Assembly (NCBI RefSeq): GCF_003347015.1 | Contig: NZ_PNFB01000017.1 | Coordinates: 30,498-94,497, forward strand | DNA length: 64,000 bases | Direction of reading: 5' to 3' | Source: Brachybacterium sp. YJGR34 | Lineage (GTDB): Bacteria; Actinomycetota; Actinomycetes; Actinomycetales; Dermabacteraceae | Shown: positions 27,278-36,631 of the stretch, in pieces | Position numbering within the stretch: the first letter of the stretch is position 1 | How the letters are laid out: every line of letters starts with the position of its first letter | Made by a program: the position numbers and the translations under genes | Notes under the pieces: model-generated | Told to the model about the DNA's origin: nothing | Seen by the model: the letters and a program-made list of their open reading frames with translations, nothing else | Database searches by the model: none

Positions 27278-28353
27278 CGGGCGGCTCCTGGAAGGTCGGC
27301 GGTGGTGCTCGCGCGCACCACCAGATCGTAGGGCGTCGCGACGGTCCGCGGCGGACCGTCGTAGCCGCCGATGCGCTCGGCGAGGAGGTCCAGCGCGGTG
27401 GCGGCCAGCACCTTCTTGTCGGGGGAGATCGTGGTCAGCGCGGGGATGGAGTACTCGGACTCGGGAGTGTCGTCGTAGCCGACCACGGCGACGTCCTCGG
27501 GGACGCGCCGGCCGTGGCGGTGCAGCTGGGTGAGGGCGCCGATGGCGACCTCGTCGTTGGCGCACACGATCCCGTCGACCTCCCCGAACCGCTCCAGCAG
27601 CTCGTTCATGCCCTCCACGCCGTCCTGCCGGTGCCAGTCGGCGACCTCCTGCACGGCGTGCGGCGAGGGCGCGACCCCGTGCTCTGCCAGGGCGCGCAGG
27701 AAGCCGTCGCGGCGCAGCATGCCGGAGCTGTGCGGCTGCACGCCGTGCGGGGTGAGGATCGCGCCGATGAACGCGAGCCGCCGCCGCCCCAGGGCGAGGA
27801 GGTGGCTGGTGGCGTCGAAGGCGGCGCCCTCGTTGTCGATCTTCACGTAGTCGCAGCCCGCGGGCAGGGTGTCCGGGAGGTGCTCGCCGATGAAGACGGT
27901 GGGCTGGCTGGTGCGCTCCATCTTCGCGAACTCCGCCTCCTCCAGGCGCAGCGGGTTGAAGATCACCCCGTCGCCGAGGACGCGTTTGAAGCCGCTGAGC
28001 ACGTTGAGCTCCTCGTCGCGGCCGGGGGAGGTGGTGTGCAGGACGATCGTCCGCCCGCGCCCCTGCGCCTCGTCGATGAAGGCCTGCGAGAGGTTCGAGA
28101 AGTAGCTGAAGTCCAGGGAGGGCACGGCGAGGGTGATCAGCCCGCTGTTGCCGGTCCGCAGCTGCTGCGCCGCGACCTGGGGGCGGTAGCCGACCTGCAG
28201 GATCGCCTCGCGCACCCGCTCGCGGGTGGAGGCCTTCACGTGCGGGAACTCGTTGACGACGTTGGAGACGGTCTTGATCGAGACGCCGGCGAGCTCCGCG
28301 ACGTCGCGGAGCGTCGGGGGACGGGGCGGACCCGATCGGGGGTGAGGGGGCAT
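27274..28353 (-). CDS. LacI family transcriptional regulator, thyA-proximal
   Basis: 359 residues. LacI DNA-binding domain at about residues 13-70 ([21 protein letters not shown]), then a sugar-binding core ([20 protein letters not shown]). The ATG at 28353 is preferred over 28362 because GGGAGG is then 9 bp upstream instead of abutting the start. It is a paralogue of the next gene at 28399; the helix-turn-helix and hinge (AAQQLRTG) regions are almost the same, so both may recognise similar DNA. Overlaps thyA by four bases. Likely binds the TTGCAACGATGTAA-type sites nearby (inference). Confidence 0.88.
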   Translation of the reverse strand: MPPHPRSGPPRPPTLRDVAELAGVSIKTVSNVVNEFPHVKASTRERVREAILQVGYRPQVAAQQLRTGNSGLITLAVPSLDFSYFSNLSQAFIDEAQGRGRTIVLHTTSPGRDEELNVLSGFKRVLGDGVIFNPLRLEEAEFAKMERTSQPTVFIGEHLPDTLPAGCDYVKIDNEGAAFDATSHLLALGRRRLAFIGAILTPHGVQPHSSGMLRRDGFLRALAEHGVAPSPHAVQEVADWHRQDGVEGMNELLERFGEVDGIVCANDEVAIGALTQLHRHGRRVPEDVAVVGYDDTPESEYSIPALTTISPDKKVLAATALDLLAERIGGYDGPPRTVATPYDLVVRASTTADLPGAAR

Positions 28354-28398
28354 GCGGGACATCCTCCCATCCGGGGCGCGGCGGTGCGCCCGGCGCCC

Positions 28399-29472
28399 TC
28401 AGCCGGTGATCGTCGAGCTGGCGCGCACCACGAGCTCATGCGGTGCCGTGACCGTGCGCGGGGCGCCCTCGTAGCCGTCGATCCGCTCGATGAGCATGTC
28501 CAGGGCGATGCGGGCGAGGAAGCCCTTGTCCGGGCTGATCGAGGACAGCGCCGGGTGGGCGAACGGGGAGTCCGGGGAGTCGTCGTAGCCCACCACCGCC
28601 ACCTCCTCGGGGACCTGTCGGCCGCCGTCGCGCAGTCCCGTGAGCACGCCGAGGGCGAGCTCGTCGTTGCCGCACACGATCCCGTCGACCTCCGGGTGCT
28701 CCTGCAGCAGGCGCTGCGCCGCGCCGAGGCCGTCGGTGCGGTGCCAGTTGGGGACCTCGGGCGCCGGGGCGGAGTCGGGATCGATGCCGTGGCGCGCGAG
28801 GGCCTCGCGGAATCCGCCGTAGCGCAGCGCCGCCGAGCTGTGGGGATGCAGCACGGGGCCGATGGGCAGGGCGCCGACGAAGGCCAGGCGTCGGCGGCCG
28901 GCCTCCAGCAGGTGGACTGTCGCGTCGGCCGTGGCGCGGACGTTGTCGATGCGCACGTAGTCCGCGTGGCGGGGGAGGTCGCCGTCCGGGACGTGCTCGC
29001 CGATCAGCATCGTGGGCTGGGGGAACTCCGCGAGCTCGGTGAAGCGCTCCTCCTCGACGAGCAGCGGGCTGTAGATCACCCCGTCGCCGAGCCGCCGCTT
29101 GAAGCCCTCGAACACCTCGAGCTCCTGCTCCCGCCCGCCGGAGGTGGTGTGCAGCAGCACCGTGCGGCCCCGCAGGCTCGCCTGGTCGACGAAGTGCTGG
29201 GCGATGTCGGAGAAGTAGCCGAAGGTCAGCGACGGGACCGCGAGGGTGACGATGTCGCTGGTGCCGGTGCGCAGCTGCTGGGCGGCCTGCTGGGGGCGGT
29301 AGCCGGTGGCCTCGATGGCCTCCTGGACCCGCCGCCGTGTCTCCGGGCGGACGTGGGGATAGTCGTGCACAACGTTGGAGACGGTCTTCATCGAGACGCC
29401 TGCGAGCTCGGCGACATCGCGCAGGCGGGGTGGTCGTCGGCGCGAGGGGGTCGCGGGGGTGGTGGCGGGCAT
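28399..29472 (-). CDS. LacI family transcriptional regulator, divergent from GH51 gene
   Basis: 357 residues. DNA-binding domain [21 protein letters not shown] near residues 17-75, sugar-binding core from [21 protein letters not shown]. It is divergent from the GH51 gene at 29755; the 282-bp gap holds the operator at 29591-29604. It lies 46 bp upstream of its paralogue on the same strand, so a tandem duplication is likely. Probable repressor of the GH51 genes and possibly of the GH43 and importer promoters that share the site type. Confidence 0.88.
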   Translation of the reverse strand: MPATTPATPSRRRPPRLRDVAELAGVSMKTVSNVVHDYPHVRPETRRRVQEAIEATGYRPQQAAQQLRTGTSDIVTLAVPSLTFGYFSDIAQHFVDQASLRGRTVLLHTTSGGREQELEVFEGFKRRLGDGVIYSPLLVEEERFTELAEFPQPTMLIGEHVPDGDLPRHADYVRIDNVRATADATVHLLEAGRRRLAFVGALPIGPVLHPHSSAALRYGGFREALARHGIDPDSAPAPEVPNWHRTDGLGAAQRLLQEHPEVDGIVCGNDELALGVLTGLRDGGRQVPEEVAVVGYDDSPDSPFAHPALSSISPDKGFLARIALDMLIERIDGYEGAPRTVTAPHELVVRASSTITG

Positions 29473-29590
29473 GGCGGGATTCTCTCACCGGGGGCGCGTC
29501 GGCGGCGGCGGTCCGGAAGGGGGCGGGCTCGATCCCGGAGCTCGACGGGCACTCCCGCTTGACGGTGGGGGAGGAGCGTGATTGGGTTGA

Positions 29591-29604
29591 ATACAACGTT
29601 GCAA
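29591..29604. promoter_or_regulatory. LacI-type operator in the divergent lacI-GH51 region
   Basis: ATACAACGTTGCAA, centred on the CG at 29597-29598, matches the second-type site (TTGCAACGATGTAA on the other strand) with a symmetrical core CAACGTTG. It is about 120 bp from the LacI start and 150 bp from the GH51 start and could control both. Promoter hexamers are not clear. Confidence 0.6.
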
Positions 29605-29754
29605 GTTCTCGCGGCGTGAGCGTTCACGGCAGGGGAGTCCCCGCCGACGGGTGCTGCGATGTCATCGCAGGCCAGGGATCGTCGCTGAGGTCTCCGGCGC
29701 TCTCGCGAGCGCCTGCGGCGCGCCCTCCACCGATGCTGTTGAAAGGCCCTCTCG

Positions 29755-31275
29755 ATGTCTCGCCCCGTCACCCTCACCCTGAACCCCGCGTTCCGCGTCG
29801 CCCCCGTGCGGCGGCGCACCTTCGGCGCCTTCGTCGAGCATCTCGGTCGCTGCGTCTACACCGGCATCCACGAGCCGGACCACCCCAGCGCCGACGAGCA
29901 GGGCTTCCGCACCGACGTCCTCGAGCTCACCCGCGAGCTCGGCGTGAGCTCCGTGCGCTATCCCGGCGGCAACTTCGTCTCCGGCTACCGCTGGGAGGAC
30001 GGCGTGGGCCCGGTCGAGGACCGCCCCGTGCGCCACGACCTCGCCTGGCACTCCAGCGATCCCAACACCGTGGGCCTGGACGAGTTCATGGCCTGGGCGA
30101 AGAAGGCCGAGGTGGAGCCGATGTACGCGGTCAACCTCGGCACCCGCGGCGTGCAGGAGGCGCTCGACGTGCTCGAGTACGCCAACGCCCCGGCGGGCAC
30201 CGCGCTCTCCGACCAGCGCGCCGCCAACGGCCACCCCGAGCCCTACAAGATCTCCATGTGGTGCCTGGGCAACGAGATGGACGGCCCCTGGCAGATCGGT
30301 CACAAGAACGCCGAGGAGTACGCGCGCGTCGCCACCGAGGCCGCGCGCGCCATGCGCATGGAGGACCCGGACCTCGAGCTCATCGCCTGCGGCTCCTCCT
30401 CCTCGCAGATGCCCACCTTCGGGGCCTGGGAGAACACCGTTCTCACCGAGGCCTACGAGTTCGTGGACATGATCTCCGCCCACGCCTACTACTCGGAGAA
30501 GGACGACGACCAGGCCTCCTTCCTCGCCTCCGCCGACGACATGGACTACTTCATCGACTCGGTGGTCGCGACGGCAGACCACGTGCGCGCCAAGCTCAAG
30601 AGCGACAAGCGCATCATGATCAGCTTCGACGAGTGGAACGTCTGGTACCAGCACCGCGCCGAGTCCCGACCGCCCAGCGGCGACGACTGGCCCGTCGCCC
30701 CGGTGCTGCTCGAGGACATCTACTCCGCGCAGGACGCCGTGGTCTTCGGCAACCTGCTGATCTCGCTGCTGCGCCACAGCGACCGGGTGGCCTCGGCCTC
30801 CCTCGCCCAGCTGGTCAACGTGATCGCCCCGATCATGACCGAGCCCGGCGGCCGTGCCTGGAAGCAGACCACCTTCCATCCCTTCGCGCTCACCTCCCGT
30901 CACGCGAAGGGCGAGGTCCTGCAGGTGAACGTCGAGGCCCCGAGCTTCGAGAATCCGCGCTTCGGCACCAGCTCCTCGGCCGACTCCGTCGCCACCTGGG
31001 ACGAGGAGTCCGGCAGCCTCTCCGTGTTCGTCGTCAACCGCGATGCCGCCGGTGCGCTCGACCTGGGGGTGGACCTCTCCGCCTTCGGTGATCTCGAGCT
31101 GGTCGAGGCCCTCACCCTGCACCACGAGGACCCCTATGCCGCGAACTCGGCCGACGCCCCGGACACCGTCTCGCCCCGCGAGAACACCACGGTGTCCCTC
31201 GAGGACGGCCGCCTGAGCGGCGAGCTGCCGGCCATCTCCTGGTCGATCATCCGCCTGGCCCGCGCCGCGGCCTGA
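29755..31275 (+). CDS. GH51 alpha-L-arabinofuranosidase
   Basis: 506 residues, no signal peptide, so cytoplasmic. GH51 TIM barrel with acid/base Glu174 (WCLGNEMDG) and nucleophile Glu293 (ISFDEWNVW); the N-terminal FGAFVEHLGRCVYTGI and RYPGGNFVSGYRW are typical. A C-terminal beta-sandwich follows from about residue 390. It releases terminal arabinofuranose from imported arabino-oligosaccharides. ATG 29755 follows GAAAGG. First gene of a two-gene GH51 run; a 15-bp-stem hairpin separates it from the next. Confidence 0.93.
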   Translation: MSRPVTLTLNPAFRVAPVRRRTFGAFVEHLGRCVYTGIHEPDHPSADEQGFRTDVLELTRELGVSSVRYPGGNFVSGYRWEDGVGPVEDRPVRHDLAWHSSDPNTVGLDEFMAWAKKAEVEPMYAVNLGTRGVQEALDVLEYANAPAGTALSDQRAANGHPEPYKISMWCLGNEMDGPWQIGHKNAEEYARVATEAARAMRMEDPDLELIACGSSSSQMPTFGAWENTVLTEAYEFVDMISAHAYYSEKDDDQASFLASADDMDYFIDSVVATADHVRAKLKSDKRIMISFDEWNVWYQHRAESRPPSGDDWPVAPVLLEDIYSAQDAVVFGNLLISLLRHSDRVASASLAQLVNVIAPIMTEPGGRAWKQTTFHPFALTSRHAKGEVLQVNVEAPSFENPRFGTSSSADSVATWDEESGSLSVFVVNRDAAGALDLGVDLSAFGDLELVEALTLHHEDPYAANSADAPDTVSPRENTTVSLEDGRLSGELPAISWSIIRLARAAA

Positions 31276-31283
31276 GCCACCGG

Positions 31284-31320
31284 GGCCGGAGCGGGCGCCT
31301 CCCGTGCGCCCGCTCCGGCC
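31284..31320 (+). terminator. strong hairpin between the two GH51 genes
   Basis: Perfect 15-bp arms GGCCGGAGCGGGCGC (31284-31298) and GCGCCCGCTCCGGCC (31306-31320) around CTCCCGT. It begins 9 bp after the first GH51 stop and leaves only 45 bp to the next GTG, so it either terminates partly or stabilises the upstream message. Confidence 0.7.
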
Positions 31321-31365
31321 GCCGTGCACCCCGACCCTCCGCACCACCGTCCCCGAGGAGAACTC

Positions 31366-32964
31366 GTGACCGAACCCGCCCCCACCCTCACCAGCTCGCT
31401 GGCCTCCACGCTCCGCGCGAGCTCCTCCGGCGCCACCGGCTACCGCGCCGGCCGCACCGCGGGCCCCGCCCGTGTGGTCGTCGACCTCGACCTGCCCGGC
31501 GCCACCATCAACCGTCACGTCTACGGCCACTTCGCCGAGCACCTGGGCCGCTGCATCTACGGCGGCTTCTACGTGGGCGAGGACTCCGAGCAGCCCAACA
31601 CCCGTGGCATCCGGGACGACGTCGTGGCCGCCCTGCGCGCCCTGAACATCCCCAACCTCCGCTGGCCCGGCGGCTGCTTCGCCGACGAGTACCACTGGAA
31701 GGACGGCATCGGCCCGCGCGAGCAGCGCCCGCGGATGGTCAACTCCCACTGGGGCGACGTGGTGGAGGACAACTCCTTCGGCACCCACGAGTTCATGGAC
31801 CTGGTGGAGCTGCTGGGTACCGAGGCGTACGTCAACGGCAACGTCGGCTCCGGCTCGGTGCAGGAGATGAGCGAGTGGATCGAGTACCTCACCCGCGCCG
31901 ACGACTCCCCGATGGCCTCGCTGCGCCGCGAGAACGGCCGTGACGAGCCGTGGAAGGTGCCCTTCTTCGGCATCGGCAACGAGACCTGGGGCTGCGGCGG
32001 CAACATGCTCGCCGAGGAGTACGCGGCCCTGGCCCGCCAGTACTCGACCTACGTGCGCGACCACGCGGACAACACGGTGACCCGGATCGCCGCCGGCGCG
32101 AACGTCGACGACTACGGCTGGACCGAGGCGCTCATGCGCGGCGCCGGGAAGCCGAACTTCTCCTACCAGGCGATCTCGCTGCACTACTACACGATGTCCG
32201 GTCCCTGGGAGGACAAGGGCAGCGCCACCGCGTTCACCGAGGACGAGTGGTACCTGACTCTCTCGCGCGCCGTCCGCGCCGAGGAGCTCGTCGCCCGCCA
32301 CGCCACGGTGATGGACAAGTACGACCCCGAGAAGAAGGTCGGCCTGGTCTTCGACGAGTGGGGCACCTGGTGGAACGTGGAGCCCGGCACCAACCCCGGC
32401 TTCCTGTACCAGCAGAACACCGTGCGCGACGCGCTCGTGGCCTCGGTGCACTTCGACGGCTTCCACCGTCACGCGGACCGGCTGCTCATGGCGAACATCG
32501 CCCAGACGGTGAACGTGCTGCAGGCGATGATCCTCACGGATCCGGAGTCCGGGGCGCTCGTCCTCACCCCGACCTACCACGTGTTCGAGATGAACAAGGG
32601 GCACCAGGACGCCGCGGCGCTGGACGCCCACGTGCTGCTGCCCGAGGAGCCCCGCACCGTCGACGGCCGCGAGCTGCCGGCGATCTCCGCCTCGGCCTCG
32701 ACCACGGGGGAGACCGCCCTGGTGTCCCTGTCCAACCTCGACGCCTCCGAGGCCCGCACCCTGGTGCTGGACCTGCGCGGCCGCGAGGTCACCGGCTACA
32801 GCGCCCGCGTGCTGACCGGCGAGTCCACCGGCGCGCACAACTCGCCGGAGCACCCGGAGGCCGTCGCCCCCGTGGAGCTCACCGCGATCCGCGAGCACGA
32901 GCGCGGCCTCGAGGTCGACCTGCCGGCGCACTCCTTCGCCACCGTGGAGCTGCAGCTGGGCTGA
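31366..32964 (+). CDS. GH51 alpha-L-arabinofuranosidase, second type
   Basis: 532 residues starting at GTG 31366 with GAGGAG 6 bp upstream. Acid/base Glu206 ([11 protein letters not shown]) and nucleophile Glu331 ([12 protein letters not shown]) are present. It is only distantly similar to the GH51 gene before it: longer, with a 45-residue N-terminal extension and the [18 protein letters not shown] variant of the barrel loop. The two forms probably divide linkages (alpha-1,5 versus alpha-1,2/1,3 side groups), as in other bacteria with several GH51 enzymes; which does which is not decidable here. Confidence 0.92.
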   Translation: MTEPAPTLTSSLASTLRASSSGATGYRAGRTAGPARVVVDLDLPGATINRHVYGHFAEHLGRCIYGGFYVGEDSEQPNTRGIRDDVVAALRALNIPNLRWPGGCFADEYHWKDGIGPREQRPRMVNSHWGDVVEDNSFGTHEFMDLVELLGTEAYVNGNVGSGSVQEMSEWIEYLTRADDSPMASLRRENGRDEPWKVPFFGIGNETWGCGGNMLAEEYAALARQYSTYVRDHADNTVTRIAAGANVDDYGWTEALMRGAGKPNFSYQAISLHYYTMSGPWEDKGSATAFTEDEWYLTLSRAVRAEELVARHATVMDKYDPEKKVGLVFDEWGTWWNVEPGTNPGFLYQQNTVRDALVASVHFDGFHRHADRLLMANIAQTVNVLQAMILTDPESGALVLTPTYHVFEMNKGHQDAAALDAHVLLPEEPRTVDGRELPAISASASTTGETALVSLSNLDASEARTLVLDLRGREVTGYSARVLTGESTGAHNSPEHPEAVAPVELTAIREHERGLEVDLPAHSFATVELQLG

Positions 32965-33023
32965 TCGACGTACTGGCGAGGAACGAGCCGGTAGGAGATC
33001 AGTCGATCGAGCTGGGCTGATCG
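32954..33023 (+). repeat. 14-bp direct repeat at the GH51 3' end
   Basis: AGCTGGGCTGATCG occurs at 32954-32967, spanning the GH51 stop codon, and again at 33010-33023. The two copies flank 42 bp. This looks like a short local duplication or the footprint of an insertion and loss. Confidence 0.6.
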
Positions 33024-33035
33024 GAGCACCACCAC

Positions 33036-33095
33036 ATCGAGCCTGTCATCCGGGGCGTTGAGCTGACGCTGAACACCCTGGATGACAGGCTCGAT
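33036..33095. terminator. long imperfect inverted repeat between convergent genes
   Basis: 28-bp arms (33036-33063 and 33068-33095) around a TGAC loop. The outer 16 bp pair perfectly (ATCGAGCCTGTCATCC and complement); 25 of 28 positions pair overall and one more is a G-U wobble in RNA. It can serve as terminator for both the GH51 gene and the convergent MFS gene, but is longer than usual. Confidence 0.65.
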
Positions 33096-33097
33096 CT

Positions 33098-33158
33098 CTG
33101 GGGCCTGGGGCCTGGGGCCTGGGGCCTGGGGCCTGGGGCCTGGGGCCTGGGGCCTGGG
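33098..33158 (+). repeat. 7-bp tandem repeat (CCTGGGG)n
   Basis: Seven complete CCTGGGG units (33104-33152) plus partial units at both ends, about 8.7 copies with no mismatch, in the intergenic gap just after the inverted repeat. G-runs every 7 bp on the plus strand could form quadruplex structure, and the number of units is likely to vary between isolates. It is outside any supported gene. Confidence 0.8.
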
Positions 33159-33181
33159 TCCGGTGGGCCGGCGGGGCGCCC

Positions 33182-34639
33182 TCAGGCCGCGGCCGGCTCC
33201 CGCACCTCCTCGGGGGCCGGCGGCGCGGCCGACGGCCGGGAGCGCGGGATCGCGAGGGCGACGGCGGCGGCGCCGAGCCCGGCGAGGCCGCCGAGGAGGA
33301 AGCAGGCCCGGAACGCCGTCTCGGTGGGCAGCGAGGTCCCGGCCATCGAGGTGGTGAAGGTCGTCAGCACGATCGCCATCACCGCGCCCGCGACCGTGGT
33401 GCCCATCGAGCGCATCAGCGCGTTCACGCCCACGCCGGCGCCGCCCTCCTGCGCCGGGGAGTTCTCCAGGATGAGGGTGGGCATGGCGGCGTAGGCGATG
33501 CCGACCCCGGAGGAGGTCACGACGGAGGCGAGCATGAGCTGCCAGGGCGCCTCGGTGAGGAAGAAGGCGACGCCGTACCCGCAGGCCAGCACGGTCATGC
33601 CCACGGCGAGGGTGATGCGGCCGCCCAGGCGCGTGAGCATCCGGCTCGAGACCGGGGTGAAGGCGAGCATCATGAGGCCACCCGGCGCCATCCAGAGTCC
33701 CGCCTGCAGCATGGTCTGGCCCAGCCCGTAGCCGGTCTCGGCGGGTGCCTGCAGCAGCTGCGGCACCACGATGGACTGCGCCATCATGCCGAACCCGGCC
33801 ATGAGGGCGGCGATGTTGGTGAGCAGGATCGGGCGGCGCACCGTGGTCCGCAGGTCCACCAGCGGGTCGCGGCGCCCCATCTCGTAGCGGCCCCACAGGG
33901 CCAGCACGACGGCGCCGCCGAGGATCGCGGCCAGGGTGCCCGGGGCGGTCCAGCCCCAGTCGTTGCCCTTGGACACGCCGACCAGCACCGCGACGACGCC
34001 GACCGCGAGCCCCAGTGCGCCGAGCACGTCCATGCGCGCGGTTCCCACCGGCGGACGGTGCGGCAGCACCAGGAGCGTGAGGAGCAGCATGACCACCGCG
34101 AAGGCGGAGGCGAGCCAGAACAGGGCGTGCCAGTCGAACTCCTGCGCGGTCCAGGCGGCGATCGGCAGGCCGATCGCACCGCCCACGCCGAGCGTCGCGC
34201 TGATCCCGGCGACGGCGGAGTTGCGCATGTGCGCCGGGGTCAGCTCGCGCACGAAGCTGATGGCCACGGGGATGTAGCCCATGGCGAGGCCCTGCAGGGT
34301 GCGGCCGATGAGCACCGGCAGCAGCGAATCACCGAGCGCGCAGATCAGCGATCCCAGCAGCAGCAGGATCGCCGAGCCCACGAGGACGGGCTTGCGGCCC
34401 TTGAGGTCCGCCAGGCGTCCGGAGACGGGCATGGCCACACCGCCGGCGAGGAGCGTGGCGGTCACGACCCACGAGGCGTTCGCCGCGGAGGTGTCGAGCA
34501 TGGTGGGCAGCGCGGGCTGGATCGGGATCACCAGGGACTGCATGAGGGCCGCGGACATGCTCGAGAAGCCGAGCACGAGGACGATTAGGAGCGGGTGGCG
34601 GACCGGGGAGGGGTCGGCGGCCGGGGGAGAGGAGTTCAC
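33182..34639 (-). CDS. MFS transporter, DHA2-like multidrug exporter
   Basis: 485 residues with 12-14 predicted helices. The loop 2-3 motif GRLADLKGRKPVL and the antiporter-type helix IGRTLQGLAMGYIPVAISFV are typical of drug:H+ antiporters of the DHA2 group. GTG 34639 is chosen since GGAAGG lies 5 bp upstream; longer frames run through the operators into the divergent gene. It is divergent from a MarR regulator and the gap holds two tandem operators, so it is probably repressed by that regulator and induced by a toxic compound or by-product. Substrate unknown. Confidence 0.85.
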   Translation of the reverse strand: MNSSPPAADPSPVRHPLLIVLVLGFSSMSAALMQSLVIPIQPALPTMLDTSAANASWVVTATLLAGGVAMPVSGRLADLKGRKPVLVGSAILLLLGSLICALGDSLLPVLIGRTLQGLAMGYIPVAISFVRELTPAHMRNSAVAGISATLGVGGAIGLPIAAWTAQEFDWHALFWLASAFAVVMLLLTLLVLPHRPPVGTARMDVLGALGLAVGVVAVLVGVSKGNDWGWTAPGTLAAILGGAVVLALWGRYEMGRRDPLVDLRTTVRRPILLTNIAALMAGFGMMAQSIVVPQLLQAPAETGYGLGQTMLQAGLWMAPGGLMMLAFTPVSSRMLTRLGGRITLAVGMTVLACGYGVAFFLTEAPWQLMLASVVTSSGVGIAYAAMPTLILENSPAQEGGAGVGVNALMRSMGTTVAGAVMAIVLTTFTTSMAGTSLPTETAFRACFLLGGLAGLGAAAVALAIPRSRPSAAPPAPEEVREPAAA

Positions 34640-34667
34640 GATGACCTTCCGGACGGAGTAACGAAGT

Positions 34668-34706
34668 ATGTGTAACTTACATATGCTTGATGTGTAGACT
34701 ACACAT
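34668..34706. promoter_or_regulatory. two tandem 17-bp MarR-type operators
   Basis: Site 1 (34668-34684) ATGTGTAACTTACATAT pairs at 7 of 8 positions; site 2 (34690-34706) ATGTGTAGACTACACAT is a perfect 8-1-8 palindrome. Their centres are 22 bp apart, two helical turns, so both dimers bind the same DNA face. They lie 29 bp from the MFS start and 116 bp from the MarR start. Confidence 0.75.
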
Positions 34707-34821
34707 GTCGGGTCGTGCTGCCAAGGGCGTCGGACCGTGCGGGCGGCAGTCCGTGCGCTTCGCCACGATCGAGGCGCCCGCTCGGCCACGAGCGCCGCGT
34801 CGCACACACAGGAGAGGGCTG

Positions 34822-35289
34822 ATGGACAGGAGAAGGGGCGCCGATCGGGCGCCGGAGCTGGCACAGGGCCGACGGATCGCCGGCATGTTCTCGCGGCTGG
34901 AGCGATCCCAGCGCCATCACGAGGCGACGATGACCCTCGGCGTCGCGGATCTGAGGATCCTGTGGCTGTTCACCGACGGTCGGGCCCGCACCCTGCGGGA
35001 GATCGCCGCGGAGCTCCATCTCGAGCAGTCCACGGTCAACCGTCAGGTCAACGCCGCCGTGGACGAGGGCCTGCTGGAGCGCTCCGGGGAGAAGCGCGGC
35101 GCAGCCCGCCTGGTCACGAGCACTCCGGCGGGGCGAGAGGCCTTCGAGCGTGACGTCGCGATCTCGCTGGGTGCCTACGAAGCGGCGCTCACGACGATGG
35201 GGGCGGACCGCGCGGCCCTCCTCCTCGAGCTGATGGAGGAGTTCCTCGCGGCCTACGGGGGCCTGCTGGACGGGGCCCCTGATCGCTGA
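34822..35289 (+). CDS. MarR family transcriptional regulator
   Basis: 155 residues. The winged-helix domain covers about residues 40-105: LGVADLRILWLF, LREIAAELHLEQSTVNRQVNAAVDEGLLER, then a wing EKRGAARLV. ATG 34822 has AGGAGAGG upstream; the longer frame from 34687 would start inside site 2 of the operator and is rejected. Divergent from the MFS exporter and probably controls both by binding the tandem palindromes. The ligand is unknown. Confidence 0.88.
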   Translation: MDRRRGADRAPELAQGRRIAGMFSRLERSQRHHEATMTLGVADLRILWLFTDGRARTLREIAAELHLEQSTVNRQVNAAVDEGLLERSGEKRGAARLVTSTPAGREAFERDVAISLGAYEAALTTMGADRAALLLELMEEFLAAYGGLLDGAPDR

Positions 35290-35449
35290 GGCCCCGTCCG
35301 TCCCCCGCCCAGGGGTGAGGCCGAGGGGGCGGACTACCGCGATCGTGGTACCCCGGTCGAGCATCGAGGGGGATGACCTCTCGGCCCGGGCGCGGGAGAC
35401 TGCGGCATGCATGTCACCGCCGAGGGGGTCCCAGGATGAGGAGCCGACG

Positions 35450-36631
35450 ATGAGCGTCCGCGCGTCGACCGACGAGGGCCCGCACCTGACCTGGTTCCTG
35501 CGGGTGGACCTGTTCGACCGCGTCGTGCTCCTGCTGAGCATCTCCGCGCTGATCGTGCAGGGCGTGCTCGCGATCCTCGCGGACCGGGACCCGTGGACGC
35601 TGGCGGCGACCGTCGCGGCCGCGGCAGGGGTGGGCCTGGCGCGCCGCCGGCGCGCGCTCGGCCTGCTACTCGTCGTCCTCGCCGCGGTCGGGGCGGCGCT
35701 GCTGGCGACGGAGTACATCGCGCCGTGGACGGTCGTGGTGATGACCCTCCTCTCGGTGACCCTGCGGGGCACGCCGGCGGTGCCCGCCGCCGTGCTCGCG
35801 ACCCTCCCGGTGTACGGCGCGATCGTGCTGCGGGAGGGGGAGGGCTTCGGATCCGGCATGGCGCTGACGGCCGTGAGCCTGTGCGTCGCCGCGGCGGCCA
35901 CCGGCACCGCTCTGCGCGCCCAGGCCCGGTTCCTCGAGGCGATGCGTCAGCGGGCGCTGGACGCGGTCGCCACCCGCGACCTCGCCGTCGAGCGGGGGAT
36001 CGCCCGGGAGCGGCTGCGGATCGCCCAGGACCTCCACGACGCCGTCGGCCACGAGATCGCCGTGGTCGGCATGCAGCTGGGCGCGGCGCAGGTGCAGGTC
36101 ACCGACGACACCGGGGCCGCCCGCGCCTCGATGCAGGGCGCCAGGGAGGGCGTGCAGCGGGTGCTGCGGGAGACTCAGCAGATCCTCGACATCCTCCGCC
36201 ACGGCGCCGGAGAGGACACCGGTGCCGTGGCCGATGTCCGCCATCTCGGCGACCTGGTCGAGACCCTGCGTGCGGCCTCGGTGCCGGTCGAGGCCGACCT
36301 TCCCGCCGACTTCCCGAACGCGCTGCCTCCGATCGCGCCCCAGGTCAGCGCCGCCGCCTACCGCATCGCGCAGGAGGCATTGACCAACGCCCGGCGTCAC
36401 GGCTCAGGGCGCATCGCGCTGACCGTGCGGGTGGAGGGCGAGCACCTGGTCGTGCAGGTGACGAACGACCGCCGTGCCGACCAGCGCACCGCCGCGGAGG
36501 GCTCCGGTTACGGTCTGGTCGGCATGCAGGAGAGGGCGACCTCGGTGGGCGGTCGCCTCGAGATCGACGACGACCCGCGGCGCTTCGCCGTCACCGCTGT
36601 TCTCCACCTCGAGGGAAAGGGATCGCCGTGA
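35450..36631 (+). CDS. sensor histidine kinase, NarL/DesK-like
   Basis: 393 residues. About five hydrophobic helices fill residues 24-155. The dimerisation/phosphoacceptor segment ERLRIAQDLHDAVGHEIAVVGMQL has the acceptor His196 (HisKA_3 type), and the C-terminal ATPase domain has QEALTNARRHG (N-box) and GSGYGLVGMQERA (G-box). ATG 35450 follows GAGGAG by 7 bp. The sensor is membrane-embedded with little extracellular loop, as in kinases sensing membrane state. Overlaps its response regulator by GTGA. Confidence 0.9.
   Translation: MSVRASTDEGPHLTWFLRVDLFDRVVLLLSISALIVQGVLAILADRDPWTLAATVAAAAGVGLARRRRALGLLLVVLAAVGAALLATEYIAPWTVVVMTLLSVTLRGTPAVPAAVLATLPVYGAIVLREGEGFGSGMALTAVSLCVAAAATGTALRAQARFLEAMRQRALDAVATRDLAVERGIARERLRIAQDLHDAVGHEIAVVGMQLGAAQVQVTDDTGAARASMQGAREGVQRVLRETQQILDILRHGAGEDTGAVADVRHLGDLVETLRAASVPVEADLPADFPNALPPIAPQVSAAAYRIAQEALTNARRHGSGRIALTVRVEGEHLVVQVTNDRRADQRTAAEGSGYGLVGMQERATSVGGRLEIDDDPRRFAVTAVLHLEGKGSP

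Noticed and set aside
29662..32931. Minus-strand open frame (1089 codons) opposite the GH51 genes
   Set aside because: Both GH51 genes on the other strand have complete catalytic motifs and starts; the antisense frame has none.
33098..33158. Tandem repeat considered as a CRISPR array or as a coding Pro-rich repeat
   Set aside because: Units are 7 bp without spacers, and the frame through it lies after the MFS stop with no start.
35315..35449. N-terminal extension of the histidine kinase
   Set aside because: The 45 extra residues are polar noise; ATG 35450 has GAGGAG 7 bp upstream and lies just before the first membrane helix.
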